64,000 nucleotides of DNA, from contig NZ_JAKRWF010000003.1 of NCBI RefSeq assembly GCF_022352215.1, positions 353,854-417,853 on the forward strand, in the 5' to 3' direction. Position 1 is the first letter of the stretch. Each line of letters begins with the position of its first letter. The stretch is from Flavihumibacter cheonanensis. GTDB taxonomy: Bacteria > Bacteroidota > Bacteroidia > Chitinophagales > Chitinophagaceae. Positions 16,614-25,780 of this stretch are shown piece by piece. The notes beneath the pieces were generated by a model, which saw nothing but the letters and a program-made list of their open reading frames with translations, did no database searches and was not told the origin of the DNA. The translations under genes and the position numbers were made by a program.

Positions 16614-17648
16614 TTAGTATGACCAGAGATCCTGTTCGTAATTGAAAATCTTTTCTTTGATATTCTCACCCTCGAGCAAACGAAGGATGGGATCTTTGAT
16701 GAAAGCTTCAATGAACTGATCACCCGGGTTATCCAACGTGGATTTGATAATCCGACTGGCGAACATCCGGCTTTCGAACAATTCTTCCCAGCTCATCCGG
16801 GCACCGAAGTTTTTACCATTGTAAGCTTCATATCGGGCCAGCAATGGGCGCATATCAGGGTAGTAAACCCAGAATAGCGGAGTAACTGCACGGAAAGACC
16901 CATCGGAATTTTTAATGGTCTTGAGCGGAGCGATACCCAGAATACGAACATGCAAACGGGAAGACTCTTTATCAAATACCACTTCTTCCTTCACCCAGTA
17001 TTTTTCAACTTCTTCAGGATTGAATTCATTCACAATCACACTGTCCTTCAAAATACCAAGTGATCCGTCAGGGTCTTTGGACCAATCAGGAACCTGGATG
17101 GTTAAAGGTTCGCCAACCAATTGCTTGGTAATTTCTTTCAATGTGATAGGGGTAGTAAACCGATCATCTACCGGGTTGAAAGCAGTGATCTCACCACTTT
17201 TCAGGGAGCCCAGTAAAATATTGATGAAACGCTGGTTACCATTATCGTCATCCGCTTTATACATGAAGGGCAGGTTCATTTTTTCATGAACATCGATTTC
17301 CCTCCACAAACGCTGGCGATACACCGCATCATCTTCCCGGATATGTTCATATGACAGGGGAATACGCTCCTTCACAAGGTTACGCTCTATGGCGTTATCA
17401 TTCCTGAGTGATTTACGCGTTTCGCCTAGTTTCAATTCCGGTTCCACTGGTGCTGCCGGCGTAGTGTCAACGGCTGGTGCCTGCGTCAACGCGGCGGCAT
17501 TACCAGTATTGTTTTTGTTGGTGCTGGTTTTCTTGGTGCTGGTTCGCTTGGAGGAGGTCCGGCTCGGCTTACGCTGTGCCTGTACACCTTCTGCACTGAA
17601 GCCAATCACAGCTACCAGCAAACAAAATTGGATGATACGGTTTTTCAT
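16614..17648 (-). CDS. gldN: T9SS ring/secretion protein GldN
   Basis: A 344-residue periplasmic component of the type IX secretion and gliding machinery that works with GldK at the outer-membrane ring. Signal peptide about 1-24 (VGFSAEGVQAQ-like end AEGVQAQ). A low-complexity Ser/Thr/Lys/Pro segment spans about 25-70 (RTSSKRTSTKKTSTNKN). The conserved body has RIPLSYEHIREDDAVYRQRL, WREIDVHEKMNLPFMY, VWVYYPDMR-like FWVYYPDMRP and the WEELFESRMFASRIIKS end region. It is the last gene of gldK-L-M-N, 23 bp after gldM. The terminal hairpin and repeat follow. Confidence 0.93.
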   Translation of the reverse strand: MKNRIIQFCLLVAVIGFSAEGVQAQRKPSRTSSKRTSTKKTSTNKNNTGNAAALTQAPAVDTTPAAPVEPELKLGETRKSLRNDNAIERNLVKERIPLSYEHIREDDAVYRQRLWREIDVHEKMNLPFMYKADDDNGNQRFINILLGSLKSGEITAFNPVDDRFTTPITLKEITKQLVGEPLTIQVPDWSKDPDGSLGILKDSVIVNEFNPEEVEKYWVKEEVVFDKESSRLHVRILGIAPLKTIKNSDGSFRAVTPLFWVYYPDMRPLLARYEAYNGKNFGARMSWEELFESRMFASRIIKSTLDNPGDQFIEAFIKDPILRLLEGENIKEKIFNYEQDLWSY

Positions 17649-17671
17649 TTTATCCTGTTTTAGTCAATTGC

Positions 17672-19204
17672 TTATTTCAAGTTAAAGAAGATACCTGGAA
17701 GTTCACGTACGCGGCCATCCGGACCTTTTACACGAATCTGATCAAAAAACACGCTAGAACCTGGTGTAGCTTTGTTAATAATTGCAGCAGCGCCACCATT
17801 CCAACGGGGACCATCATTAGCAGATTGCTGATAGGTTTGGAATGCTCCACCATTAGCACCTACTACATAACTGATCACATCGTATTTAGCGTCAAATTCA
17901 GAATCCATGAGTTTAGCCAACAAACCACCCATAGCTTTGAACTGGGCTGCAGGCATTGCGCCACCTTTGCTGGCACCCACCATTGCAGTAGGATCAGGCA
18001 GCGACTTCACCCGCATTGGGAAAGAGCTGGTTTTACCTTCAACAGTGATTTTGATTTCAGCAGGCCCCATTTTGCTCGGCTTGATGATGTAACGGTCGCC
18101 ACCTGCAGGAGTAATTGCACCACCAGTGAAGCTTACGTTCATCTTTTCTTTACCGGCAGAACCAGCAGATACCATTACCGGGTTGTCAACTCCAATGTAA
18201 ACCACGTTCATTTTCTCCAGGAATACAGAGGCTCCGGAAGGAACACCCACTGTGTACTTGATAGTCTTATTCAGAACAGCATCCGTTCCATCTGGCTTCT
18301 TGAATTTAACTTCAACGTTTACGCTTCTCTCACCTGCTCCACTCACTGTGGTTTTGTACACTGCAGTTCCTTCAGCACCTAATGCAACAGGAGCACCATT
18401 GATTGATACAGAGGGTTTTGCTGCTTTTGAGAAGGCGCCAACACCGGCAGTGATTTCCAATTCCTGACCTGGCATCAGGTAGGTAGAGTTTGTTCCGGCA
18501 AAAGCCTGGAATTCGTCGAAGATAACTTCTACCTCACCGATTTCTTTATGACAGAAATCAACGATCTGGGCTTCAGAATTCTTCACATCATTCTGGAACT
18601 TACTTAGAATAGTAAGTGCTGCGATGGTTGGAGTCATGCGGAAATAGGCAGATTTCCAGTCGTTCTGTACAGTGCTTCCGGTCTGAGACTTAGGAATGCT
18701 CAGATCAAGCGGCAGCGACTTTTCGAAGTTCGCCTTCTGCTCTGGAACGATTTCCAGCATCTGCTTACGGAAATCGGTCAGTTTTTTCAGTAACTCATCG
18801 CCTTTGGCACCTTCTACCAGCATACGGGTAGAGGCATCGAGGTTATCGATAGAGAACTTTTCTTCAGGAGTACCGATGTTTTCTCCCTTGGATTCTTTTT
18901 TCAGTTCTGTCTTCAGATCATCGAGATACTTAGACATTTCTGCAGACAGCTTTTGTGCCTGTTGCGCCTTCGGATACCAGATGGCTGCTTTTTCAGCAGT
19001 TTCCGGCTTCTTCATTTTGGCTTCGAACGACTCGTAAGTCGTTTTATTTTTCTCATCCACTACCGAGTTGGCAGTACGGATGCTTTCGTCAACGGTTTTG
19101 AATGCGTTCAGGATTTCAGATGATACGTTCAATGCAAGTAGCGCGGTAAGCACCAAATACATCATGTTAATCATCTTCTGCCTGGGCTCTTTAGGTAAGG
19201 CCAT
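17672..19204 (-). CDS. gldM: T9SS motor/periplasmic shaft protein GldM
   Basis: A 510-residue protein. One N-terminal membrane helix (about 11-33, MINMMYLVLTALLALNVSSE) is preceded by PKEPRQKM, with Arg8 in the conserved position. A helical bundle (about 40-220) follows, then beta-rich periplasmic domains (about 225-510; PGQELEITAGVGAFSKA, VEVKFKKPDGTDAVL). In structural work on the family, a GldM dimer threads the GldL pentamer and transmits proton-driven rotation to the outer-membrane complex. The length and order after gldL are as expected. A 68-bp spacer separates it from gldL. Confidence 0.95.
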   Translation of the reverse strand: MALPKEPRQKMINMMYLVLTALLALNVSSEILNAFKTVDESIRTANSVVDEKNKTTYESFEAKMKKPETAEKAAIWYPKAQQAQKLSAEMSKYLDDLKTELKKESKGENIGTPEEKFSIDNLDASTRMLVEGAKGDELLKKLTDFRKQMLEIVPEQKANFEKSLPLDLSIPKSQTGSTVQNDWKSAYFRMTPTIAALTILSKFQNDVKNSEAQIVDFCHKEIGEVEVIFDEFQAFAGTNSTYLMPGQELEITAGVGAFSKAAKPSVSINGAPVALGAEGTAVYKTTVSGAGERSVNVEVKFKKPDGTDAVLNKTIKYTVGVPSGASVFLEKMNVVYIGVDNPVMVSAGSAGKEKMNVSFTGGAITPAGGDRYIIKPSKMGPAEIKITVEGKTSSFPMRVKSLPDPTAMVGASKGGAMPAAQFKAMGGLLAKLMDSEFDAKYDVISYVVGANGGAFQTYQQSANDGPRWNGGAAAIINKATPGSSVFFDQIRVKGPDGRVRELPGIFFNLK

Positions 19205-19272
19205 GGATCTGGGATTTAAATGTTGTCAATCTAGTTTTTCACAGTTTCAATAAAGGGTACGATCAACCTGGC

Positions 19273-20040
19273 TTACGCGCGACCTTGCATGGCGTTCAGC
19301 ATGTTACCATAAATCTGGTTGAGGTTGCTGAGGTTTTTCGCCAGTGCTGCGATTTGATCCTGTGTTTTCTTAGCATCATCCACACTTCCCTGCATAGCTT
19401 CGGAAGCCTGGGCCAGATTACCATAGAACTTATTCATCGCTTTCAGGTGGTTGTTCGTATCCTGGAGTTCCAGTTCATAGATTGTATTCAGAGATCCCAG
19501 GTTCTTGGTCAGGGTCTGTACCTGTGTATGGAACTGTTTGGTGCTTTCAGATGCTTCGTTGAAAACCGCCATGGTTGTGGCGCTCTTCTGGTAAGCTTCC
19601 TTCATTTGTCCGAGTGCACCTGCAGCTTCTTTAGTTTTAGATGCATAATCATTGGTAGCAGCTACCACATCAGATACATCTTTCATTTGATTAACGGTAG
19701 TTCCCAGTTTGTTGAAACCTTCGCTCAGTTTTTTCAGGTTGGTTGGAGTGATATCAGCTTCCTGCATCATTTTATCGAGGTTGTTCAGGGCAGGGTTGCC
19801 AGCCGGACTGGTAGACAGTTTCGGCAGAGCTTCAGCCAGCGCAGCCATTTCACCACCGGGAGGCGGTAAGAATGCGTATACGATAAAGATCAGGGCTTCC
19901 GTCAGAAGACCAACGGTCAACATAATGTCGGCAAAAGATAGGTGTAGGATTTTTGCCCATGCTCCGAAGATTACCACCGCAGCGCCCACGCATACGAAGA
20001 TATTCACGAGTTTGTCAGTAGATTTTGATGCACCAGCCAT
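19273..20040 (-). CDS. gldL: T9SS motor stator protein GldL
   Basis: A 255-residue protein. Two membrane helices (about 12-32 and 38-60) carry the conserved intramembrane Glu48 in VGLLTEALIF, the residue implicated in proton flow in characterised GldL. After LPPPGGE comes a long helical cytoplasmic region (about 70-255) with MKDVSDVVAATNDYASK and the C-terminal NLNQIYGNMLNAMQGR motif. It pairs with GldM. It lies 140 bp downstream of gldK; no independent TAnnTTTG box is evident in that spacer. Confidence 0.95.
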   Translation of the reverse strand: MAGASKSTDKLVNIFVCVGAAVVIFGAWAKILHLSFADIMLTVGLLTEALIFIVYAFLPPPGGEMAALAEALPKLSTSPAGNPALNNLDKMMQEADITPTNLKKLSEGFNKLGTTVNQMKDVSDVVAATNDYASKTKEAAGALGQMKEAYQKSATTMAVFNEASESTKQFHTQVQTLTKNLGSLNTIYELELQDTNNHLKAMNKFYGNLAQASEAMQGSVDDAKKTQDQIAALAKNLSNLNQIYGNMLNAMQGRA

Positions 20041-20180
20041 AGTTGTTAATTTTTGAGTTTGAATAAGGGTTTAGATACTTGTTTGATATAGATATTAGAT
20101 TTTAGATAAAAGAGTTCCAGTTCGATTTTTCAATCAAATAATAACTAGTAAGATGTTGTCTTTAGAAATTTGCTATACGC

Positions 20181-21476
20181 TTATTTTTTGCCTTTGCCCT
20201 GTGTAGGTGGAAGATCGATTACAGAGCGGAAACCGATATACGATTTAGCCGTATCCTGGTATTCGTAAGAGCGGGTTCCGGTTTGCAGGAAATAACCAAC
20301 GTCTTTCCAGCTACCACCACGTAATACCTTACGTTTCATGCGGGGAGGATCAGAATCCTTCGCATTATAACGGATATCCGGGTTCATATCATGCTGGAAA
20401 TTGTAACCACCTTCATAGTAAAGAGAAGAGGTCCATTCTGCTACGTTACCGGCCATATTATAAAGACCGAAATCGTTAGGCCAGTAAGCATCTGCGCGAA
20501 CAGTGTAGAAACCACCATCTTCCGGATAGTTACCACGGCCTGGCTTAAAGTTAGCCAGCAGACATCCTTTTTTATTTCTCAGATAGTAGTTACCCCAGGG
20601 GAACATTGATTGTGAGCGACCGCCACGGGCTGCATATTCCCATTCTGCTTCTGTAGGCAGGCGGAAATCAGACTCCTGAGCACGTTTTTTACTTTCCAGG
20701 AATGAGTTGAGATAATGCGTTCTCCACTCACAGAAAGCAGTAGCCTGTACCCAGCTTACACCCACCACCGGATAATTTCCAAATGCCGGATGAGAAAAAT
20801 AGCGCTTGGTCATTGGCTCATTATAGGAATAGGAGAAATCACGGATCCATACCAGCGTATCGGGATAGATGCGAACATCTTTTTTCACGATGAATTGAGA
20901 ACGGGGCTTACCAGCATTTTCACGCTTGGCAGCATCCTTATTATCGAATGTTTCAGAATGATATACCAATTTGGAAGCATCCAGTTCCTTTTTGCCGAAG
21001 ATTCGGTTTTCAGGAGAAAGAATCAACTGGTCGATCTTTTCAATGGTAGCTTTATCACCCCACTTGATGGTTTTTGCTTTTGCCCAGTCCACCTGGTCTA
21101 CCCCGTCAACATTCTTCACAAATCCCATCAGCTTGGCAGCTGTTGAATCCCGAACCCAGTTTACGAACTGGCGGTATTCGTTGTTGGTGATTTCAGTGGC
21201 ATCCATCCAGAAGCCATTAATGGATACCTGCTTATTACGGGCAGTGTATGCATAGTTGACATCTTCATCACTTGGACCCATGTGGAATGTCCCGGGTGGA
21301 ATGTACACCATTCCCGGAGGTTTTGGCATAGAGTACTTGTTGCCAGGCGCTACGCCGTGCAACTGACCATCGTTTGGTAATCCTCCCTTGTTGGAGTTTT
21401 TTCCAAACATTCCGCAGCTTGCCAACATAGATACGGCTGCAAGCGTGCACAACGTGGACAGGTTTTTCATTTTCAT
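20181..21476 (-). CDS. gldK: T9SS lipoprotein GldK (formylglycine-generating-enzyme fold)
   Basis: About 431 residues from the preferred start at 21476 (MKMKNLSTLC); an upstream in-frame ATG at 21518 adds 14 unconvincing residues. The lipoprotein signal ends at the Cys after SMLAS. The FGE-sulfatase (SUMF1-like) fold is marked by MVYIPPGTFHMGPSDED, ATEITNNEYRQFVNWV, VGVSWVQATAFCEWRT, RLPTEAEWEYAARGG, LYNMAGNVAEWTSS and VLRGGSWKD. GldK forms the outer-membrane-associated ring with GldN. It is not expected to be an enzyme. It is the first gene of the gldKLMN operon. A -7 box lies about 20 bp upstream. Confidence 0.93.
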   Translation of the reverse strand: MKMKNLSTLCTLAAVSMLASCGMFGKNSNKGGLPNDGQLHGVAPGNKYSMPKPPGMVYIPPGTFHMGPSDEDVNYAYTARNKQVSINGFWMDATEITNNEYRQFVNWVRDSTAAKLMGFVKNVDGVDQVDWAKAKTIKWGDKATIEKIDQLILSPENRIFGKKELDASKLVYHSETFDNKDAAKRENAGKPRSQFIVKKDVRIYPDTLVWIRDFSYSYNEPMTKRYFSHPAFGNYPVVGVSWVQATAFCEWRTHYLNSFLESKKRAQESDFRLPTEAEWEYAARGGRSQSMFPWGNYYLRNKKGCLLANFKPGRGNYPEDGGFYTVRADAYWPNDFGLYNMAGNVAEWTSSLYYEGGYNFQHDMNPDIRYNAKDSDPPRMKRKVLRGGSWKDVGYFLQTGTRSYEYQDTAKSYIGFRSVIDLPPTQGKGKK

Positions 21477-21495
21477 AATATTAAAGGGTAGTGGG

Positions 21496-21503
21496 CAAAT
21501 ATA
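21496..21503 (-). promoter_or_regulatory. -7 box of the gldK promoter
   Basis: The minus strand reads TATATTTG, an exact TAnnTTTG match, 19 bp upstream of the preferred gldK ATG. A TTGAC lies just upstream, but closer than the usual -33 spacing. The site supports 21476 over 21518 as the start, because the longer form would begin upstream of the promoter. Confidence 0.55.
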
Positions 21504-21659
21504 ATGTTTTGTCAACATCAGCTTCTTTTGTTTATAATTTACGTCAAGGAACTGATTTTGCTTGTTCCCGTGACAAATTTAACGGTCTATAAAAGGGGAT
21601 TATTGTTTTGCCCCCCAATAAAATCTTGCCAATTAACCTCGTTTTCAGTCCAAAATCAC

Positions 21660-23765
21660 CTACAATTGTTCCAAAAACCTGTCTACAGCGCTTTCTGGCC
21701 GAAGGCAGTTATAGCTTTGGCATAGATAGATTAGTGTATCAGGGGCGGAGGGCTTGTGACGCAAAAGCGGGTAAGCGGGATTTTCCCGGGTGGCGGATTG
21801 AAGTACTTTGTACGGAATAAAATTAGCCATAATTTCATTTCGTCGTACGTCTGCCTCCTCTCCCACTACCACTATTTCTGCACATCCATCTACCCAACCC
21901 ATTATTTCCATCGCCCAGCAACCAAATGAGCCCGGATATCGTACTGCTGAACCAGCCATCACACTTGTCATCGATGCCGACCTTCCAGACCAGTCAGACC
22001 GTTCAAAAATGATACCTAAGTACTTGATATTGAAGGCCATAACCGCATTCCCAGAGGGCTGGGCTCCGTCATACACTTCTCTTTTTCGCACGATTACATC
22101 TGTCTGTCGCTGGTTCGTATAGTAAAATAGCGGGCTGTCTTCCGAGCTAAAATCCCTGAATATAACTTCTGTTAATTTTTTTGCTTCTTCCAGTAATTCC
22201 GTTCTTCCCGTGATTTCCTGCAGATTTATCAAAGCCTGTACCAGATATGCATAATCATCCAAAAATCCGGGTATCTGTGCCTTCCCTAATTTATAGGTAT
22301 GCAGAATGTTGTTATCCGGTCCCGAAAAAACGCGTAACATCCAGGCCATATTTTTTTCCGCCAGCCAGCGATACCTTTCTTCTCCAGTGGCAGCAAACGC
22401 TTTTGAAAGAGCTGAATTCATCAGGGCATTCCAGCATACTAACTGCTTGTCATCCAATCCAGGACGGATTCTGCTTTTTCTTGCTTCCAGCAATCTCTGA
22501 CGGATTTCTTCCAGGCGCAGATTCAGCTTATCCTGATCCTGATCACAATATCCCATATCTAACAATTCCTGCCTCTTGCGCGATTTTGTTAAAATGTTAA
22601 TTCCTTCCCAATTCCCTTCATTAGTGATACCCAACCAGTCGCAGGCAAGGGCAGCATCCTTTCCCAGCAATTCCTCAACTTCCCCTTTCTCCCAAACATA
22701 AAATTTCCCTTCTTCTCCTTCCGAATCTGCATCCAAAGCGGAATAAAAACCAAACTCGGCAGACATTAGTTCCCGCTCCAGGAAATCAATTGTTTCCCGG
22801 ATGGTTTCAGCATATTCTGTTTTACCTGTTAACTGATATGCTTCTGACAATACCGAAACCAATAATGCCTGGTCATATAACATTTTCTCAAAATGCGGAA
22901 CAAGCCATTTATTATCTGTGGAATAGCGGGCAAAACCACCGCCTAGCTGGTCATAAATTCCCCCTTCAATCATTTTATCCAGGCTTAAAAGAGCCTGGCG
23001 TAAAGCGTCTTCGGCGGCTAATTCAAGGGCTCCCTCTTTCCAATGTATGCTTTCGTCCTTCCTCTTACTGGCAAAACGGGAAGATTTTTCCATAAAACGG
23101 GCAGCATACCGAAGAAGATAAGCAATAGAAAATGTCTGAGGGAATTTGGGGGCCCGACCAAATCCACCTTCGGTTTTATCAGCATTTTTTAAAAGTACCT
23201 GCGCCATCTGGGTGAGCTGTTCAGTATGAAAATCCGGACCCGAAGCGGCTCCCTGCCCGATCCTGTTAGCCTGCACCAAATGCTGGGTTAGATTTTCAGC
23301 CTGCTGCAAGAGTTCTCCTCGTCTCTCCTGCCAGGCTTTTGAAATAGCCAGAATCACGTCGGTCCAAGCAGGCATATTATGAAATGCTTGAGGAGGATAA
23401 TAAGTTCCTCCGTAAAACGGTCTGCCATCCGGTGTCAAAAAAACATTGAGAGGCCAACCACCCGAACCTGTCATGGAGGTCAGTGCATCCATATAAATAT
23501 GATCGATGTCCGGTCGTTCTTCACGGTCGACTTTGATGTTGATGAACCGGTCATTCATGAGAGCCGCCACTCCCGGATTTTCAAAACTTTCCCGCTCCAT
23601 TACATGGCACCAGTGACAGGCTGCGTAACCAATACTCACGAGGATAGGGCGGTCCAGTTTTTTGGCTGCCTCCAGCGCCTCTTCCCCCCATGGATACCAA
23701 TCCACCGGATTGTGAGCATGTTGTAATAGATACGGACTGCTTTCTTTTGCCAATCGATTTGCCAT
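21660..23765 (-). CDS. thioredoxin-domain protein of the YyaL/SPATA20 family (DUF255)
   Basis: A 701-residue protein. The N-terminal thioredoxin-like domain (about 1-165) has the family opening [20 protein letters not shown], a CxxC motif in [26 protein letters not shown] and [16 protein letters not shown]. An (alpha/alpha)6-barrel region like N-acylglucosamine 2-epimerases follows from about 200 ([47 protein letters not shown]). The family is widespread but its function is unsettled. It is a single minus-strand gene that begins 25 bp from a purine tract at 23790. Confidence 0.9.
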   Translation of the reverse strand: MANRLAKESSPYLLQHAHNPVDWYPWGEEALEAAKKLDRPILVSIGYAACHWCHVMERESFENPGVAALMNDRFINIKVDREERPDIDHIYMDALTSMTGSGGWPLNVFLTPDGRPFYGGTYYPPQAFHNMPAWTDVILAISKAWQERRGELLQQAENLTQHLVQANRIGQGAASGPDFHTEQLTQMAQVLLKNADKTEGGFGRAPKFPQTFSIAYLLRYAARFMEKSSRFASKRKDESIHWKEGALELAAEDALRQALLSLDKMIEGGIYDQLGGGFARYSTDNKWLVPHFEKMLYDQALLVSVLSEAYQLTGKTEYAETIRETIDFLERELMSAEFGFYSALDADSEGEEGKFYVWEKGEVEELLGKDAALACDWLGITNEGNWEGINILTKSRKRQELLDMGYCDQDQDKLNLRLEEIRQRLLEARKSRIRPGLDDKQLVCWNALMNSALSKAFAATGEERYRWLAEKNMAWMLRVFSGPDNNILHTYKLGKAQIPGFLDDYAYLVQALINLQEITGRTELLEEAKKLTEVIFRDFSSEDSPLFYYTNQRQTDVIVRKREVYDGAQPSGNAVMAFNIKYLGIIFERSDWSGRSASMTSVMAGSAVRYPGSFGCWAMEIMGWVDGCAEIVVVGEEADVRRNEIMANFIPYKVLQSATRENPAYPLLRHKPSAPDTLIYLCQSYNCLRPESAVDRFLEQL

Positions 23766-23789
23766 AAGTAACGGTTGAAGAACAAAGGT

Positions 23790-23861
23790 ATGGAAGAGGA
23801 GAATGGAAGAGGAGACAAAGGAGAAGGGAGAATGGAGGAATGGAAGATGGAGGAATGGGAG
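23790..23861 (+). repeat. purine tract upstream of the YyaL-family gene
   Basis: Tandem variants of ATGGAAGAGGAGA and ATGGAGGAATGGAAG, nearly all purine on the + strand. It contains the 22-nt block shared exactly with 16394-16415. With the opposite-polarity tract at 24001-24060 it flanks the terminator at 23947-23973. The 274-bp gap between the two genes holds only these elements. Confidence 0.75.
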
Positions 23862-23946
23862 ACCCCTGTACTTTACATCCCAATTCCTGGAAACTGAACC
23901 TTTTTTAACGGTAACAAATCATGAATACTGGCAGATCCATACCAAT

Positions 23947-23973
23947 AAAAAAAGGTACCGGACCTCCGGTACC
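23947..23973 (-). terminator. intrinsic terminator downstream of hemD
   Basis: On the minus strand, GGTACCGGA, a 2-nt centre and TCCGGTACC (23954-23973) are followed by seven T. The tight centre means the innermost pairs open to form the loop. It lies 67 bp past the hemD stop. Confidence 0.75.
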
Positions 23974-24000
23974 CACTTCTCTTATAATTTTTTAGTTGCC

Positions 24001-24060
24001 TTTCTTCCTTCCTCCCTCCTCCATTGCCCATCTTCCATATCACTTCCCCTCTCCCTTCAC
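24001..24060 (-). repeat. purine tract overlapping the 3' end of hemD
   Basis: Pyrimidine-rich on +, purine-rich on the hemD strand. It includes GGAAGAAAGG, ATGGAAGATGG and GGAGGAGGGAGG words. The last codons and the stop of hemD (24040) fall inside the tract, as at DUF4783. Confidence 0.7.
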
Positions 24061-24840
24061 TTTCTTCGCCAAAAACTGTTCCAGGGCCGCTACCATCGAA
24101 GGAGCCTGTGGCTGAGGTGCTTTAATATCCAGTGCCAAACCTGCCTCTTCTACCGCTTTTGAAGTGTTGCTACCAAACGCACCAATCAGCGTACCGTTCT
24201 GCTTAAAGCCTTCATAATTCAACAAGCTCTTTACACCACTTGGCGTAAAAAGACAAATGATATCATATTCATTAGACCCAAGAATAGGCTTCAGGTCATT
24301 GAAAATAGTGCGGTACATAAACGGAGTTGCAAATTCACATTTATGTGATTTCAGCCAGTTAACGATATCATTATCCTGCTGATTTTCAGAACAGGGATAT
24401 AAAAACTGCTCGTTTTCCTTATGCTTGTTTATAACATCAAACATGCTCTTGTTGGTACCATCTGCACCATAAAATACCTTCCGCTTGCGATAAAGAATAA
24501 ACTTTTGCAGATAAAGCGCTACCGCCTCTGTAATGCAGAAATACTTGGTATCCTGCGATACACTGACTTTCATTTCTTCGCAGATACGGAAGAAATGATC
24601 AATGGCATTTCGACTGGTGAAAATGACCGCTGAAAACTGTGCGATGTCAATTTTTTGTTTCCTGAAATCTTTAGCCGGAATTCCTTCCAGGCTGATAAAG
24701 GGATGAAAGTCTAAGGTCACGCCAAATTTCCTACCCAATTCAAAGTAAGGAGATTTGTCACTTTCAGGCCTCGGTTGGGTGATCAGGATTTTCTTGATTA
24801 CAGGAGCTCCAGCTCCCTTCTTAGCCTCGTTCTTTAGCAT
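24040..24840 (-). CDS. hemD: uroporphyrinogen-III synthase
   Basis: Cyclises and inverts ring D of hydroxymethylbilane to give uroporphyrinogen III in haem and corrin synthesis. The 266 residues show the two-lobe HemD pattern: KKILITQPRPESDKSPYFEL, IDIAQFSAVIFTSRNAIDHF, YFCITEAVALYLQKF, then the second lobe with YPCSENQQDND, YRTIFNDLKP, and DIICLFTPSGVKSLL with GAFGSNTSKAVEEAGL. Sequence conservation in this family is low, but these motifs and the DUF4271 neighbour are typical of Bacteroidota hemD. The C-terminal KVKGEGK comes from the purine tract. Confidence 0.85.
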   Translation of the reverse strand: MLKNEAKKGAGAPVIKKILITQPRPESDKSPYFELGRKFGVTLDFHPFISLEGIPAKDFRKQKIDIAQFSAVIFTSRNAIDHFFRICEEMKVSVSQDTKYFCITEAVALYLQKFILYRKRKVFYGADGTNKSMFDVINKHKENEQFLYPCSENQQDNDIVNWLKSHKCEFATPFMYRTIFNDLKPILGSNEYDIICLFTPSGVKSLLNYEGFKQNGTLIGAFGSNTSKAVEEAGLALDIKAPQPQAPSMVAALEQFLAKKVKGEGK

Positions 24841-24878
24841 TTGTTATTAAGCTAAACGTTCTTAAAGTTAATTAACAC

Positions 24879-25763
24879 CTACACTATTTTCGTTAACACC
24901 TTATAAATCAACAGTAAGGGTGCTACTTCGAAGGCACAAAGGTATAAAAAAAAGTGGAAACGGCTGGCTTTTAGTTCCCGGGTTATAAATCCATAGGCAC
25001 TTATATACCGGTAAAGGAAAATTGCCACCACCAACAAATAGGCTACTGTGGTAGCCACAGTTACCAGTGTCTCATTGGCAAAGGCAATCAGCATCAGTAC
25101 GGGTAACAGGAAGATTCCCAGGACCTTATTACACAGAAACACTATGAAAATGTAGGTATCTGTGGTATCCTTCATACGTAAACTCCATCCGAGAAATTGA
25201 AGAATAAAATTTTTACCGACATAAATCACTGAAATGGCAAGGATAGAGTAGCCGTAAAGTTTCCAAAAACCCGGATCAACCGGATCCTTTTGGTATTGGT
25301 GGAGCACCATGGCGGCCAGCAATCCGGCGGAAGCTACAAAATGAATATTCAACAGAAGACTGGCCAGCGGCGTTTGCAATAACTGCTCCCGGATCTGCTT
25401 AGCTTTCAGAGAGGCACGGAAAAACACTTTAAACATATTGTCCAGGTACCTACCAAAACTAAGTTTGACCAATGCCAGAACTAACAGTAAGCCAGCCAAC
25501 AAATAAAATAAACCATCCTTGCCTCTGGCTTTTTTGGGAATAATTGTACGATACACCCCCTTTTGAGTGAAATTATAATAGGGGTGGGATTGCAATACTT
25601 TCTGATAACCTGAACTGCTAAAATCAAGAGGCTCCTTAATTTGAGGCGCAACAGGAACCTGCTCAACACTATCCGGCTGAACTATAACAGAACTGTCTTG
25701 CGCCTGTAGCATACCTGCCAGCAGCATCCAGCAACAAATAAAAAGAGGGGAAAGGAATCGCAT
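24879..25763 (-). CDS. DUF4271 family integral membrane protein
   Basis: A 294-residue protein. A signal peptide (about 1-22, LLAGMLQAQ) is followed by a short exported region and about seven hydrophobic helices from residue 84 onward (LFYLLAGLLLVLALVKLSF, ATTVAYLLVVAIFLYRYI, YLCAFEVAPLLLIYKVL). DUF4271 is a Bacteroidota family generally encoded next to hemD, as here (38 bp upstream of it). Function unknown. It is co-directional with a BamA-like gene upstream, so bamA-like, DUF4271 and hemD probably form one transcript. Confidence 0.8.
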   Translation of the reverse strand: MRFLSPLFICCWMLLAGMLQAQDSSVIVQPDSVEQVPVAPQIKEPLDFSSSGYQKVLQSHPYYNFTQKGVYRTIIPKKARGKDGLFYLLAGLLLVLALVKLSFGRYLDNMFKVFFRASLKAKQIREQLLQTPLASLLLNIHFVASAGLLAAMVLHQYQKDPVDPGFWKLYGYSILAISVIYVGKNFILQFLGWSLRMKDTTDTYIFIVFLCNKVLGIFLLPVLMLIAFANETLVTVATTVAYLLVVAIFLYRYISAYGFITRELKASRFHFFLYLCAFEVAPLLLIYKVLTKIV

Positions 25764-25780
25764 GATGATCAGGCTGCAAT

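Noticed and set aside
17825-18382. 185-codon open frame on the + strand
   Set aside because: Antisense to gldM; composition rich in His, Thr and Ser as expected for the complement of this gene.
19285-19869. 194-codon open frame on the + strand
   Set aside because: Antisense to gldL, with no domain or signal of its own.
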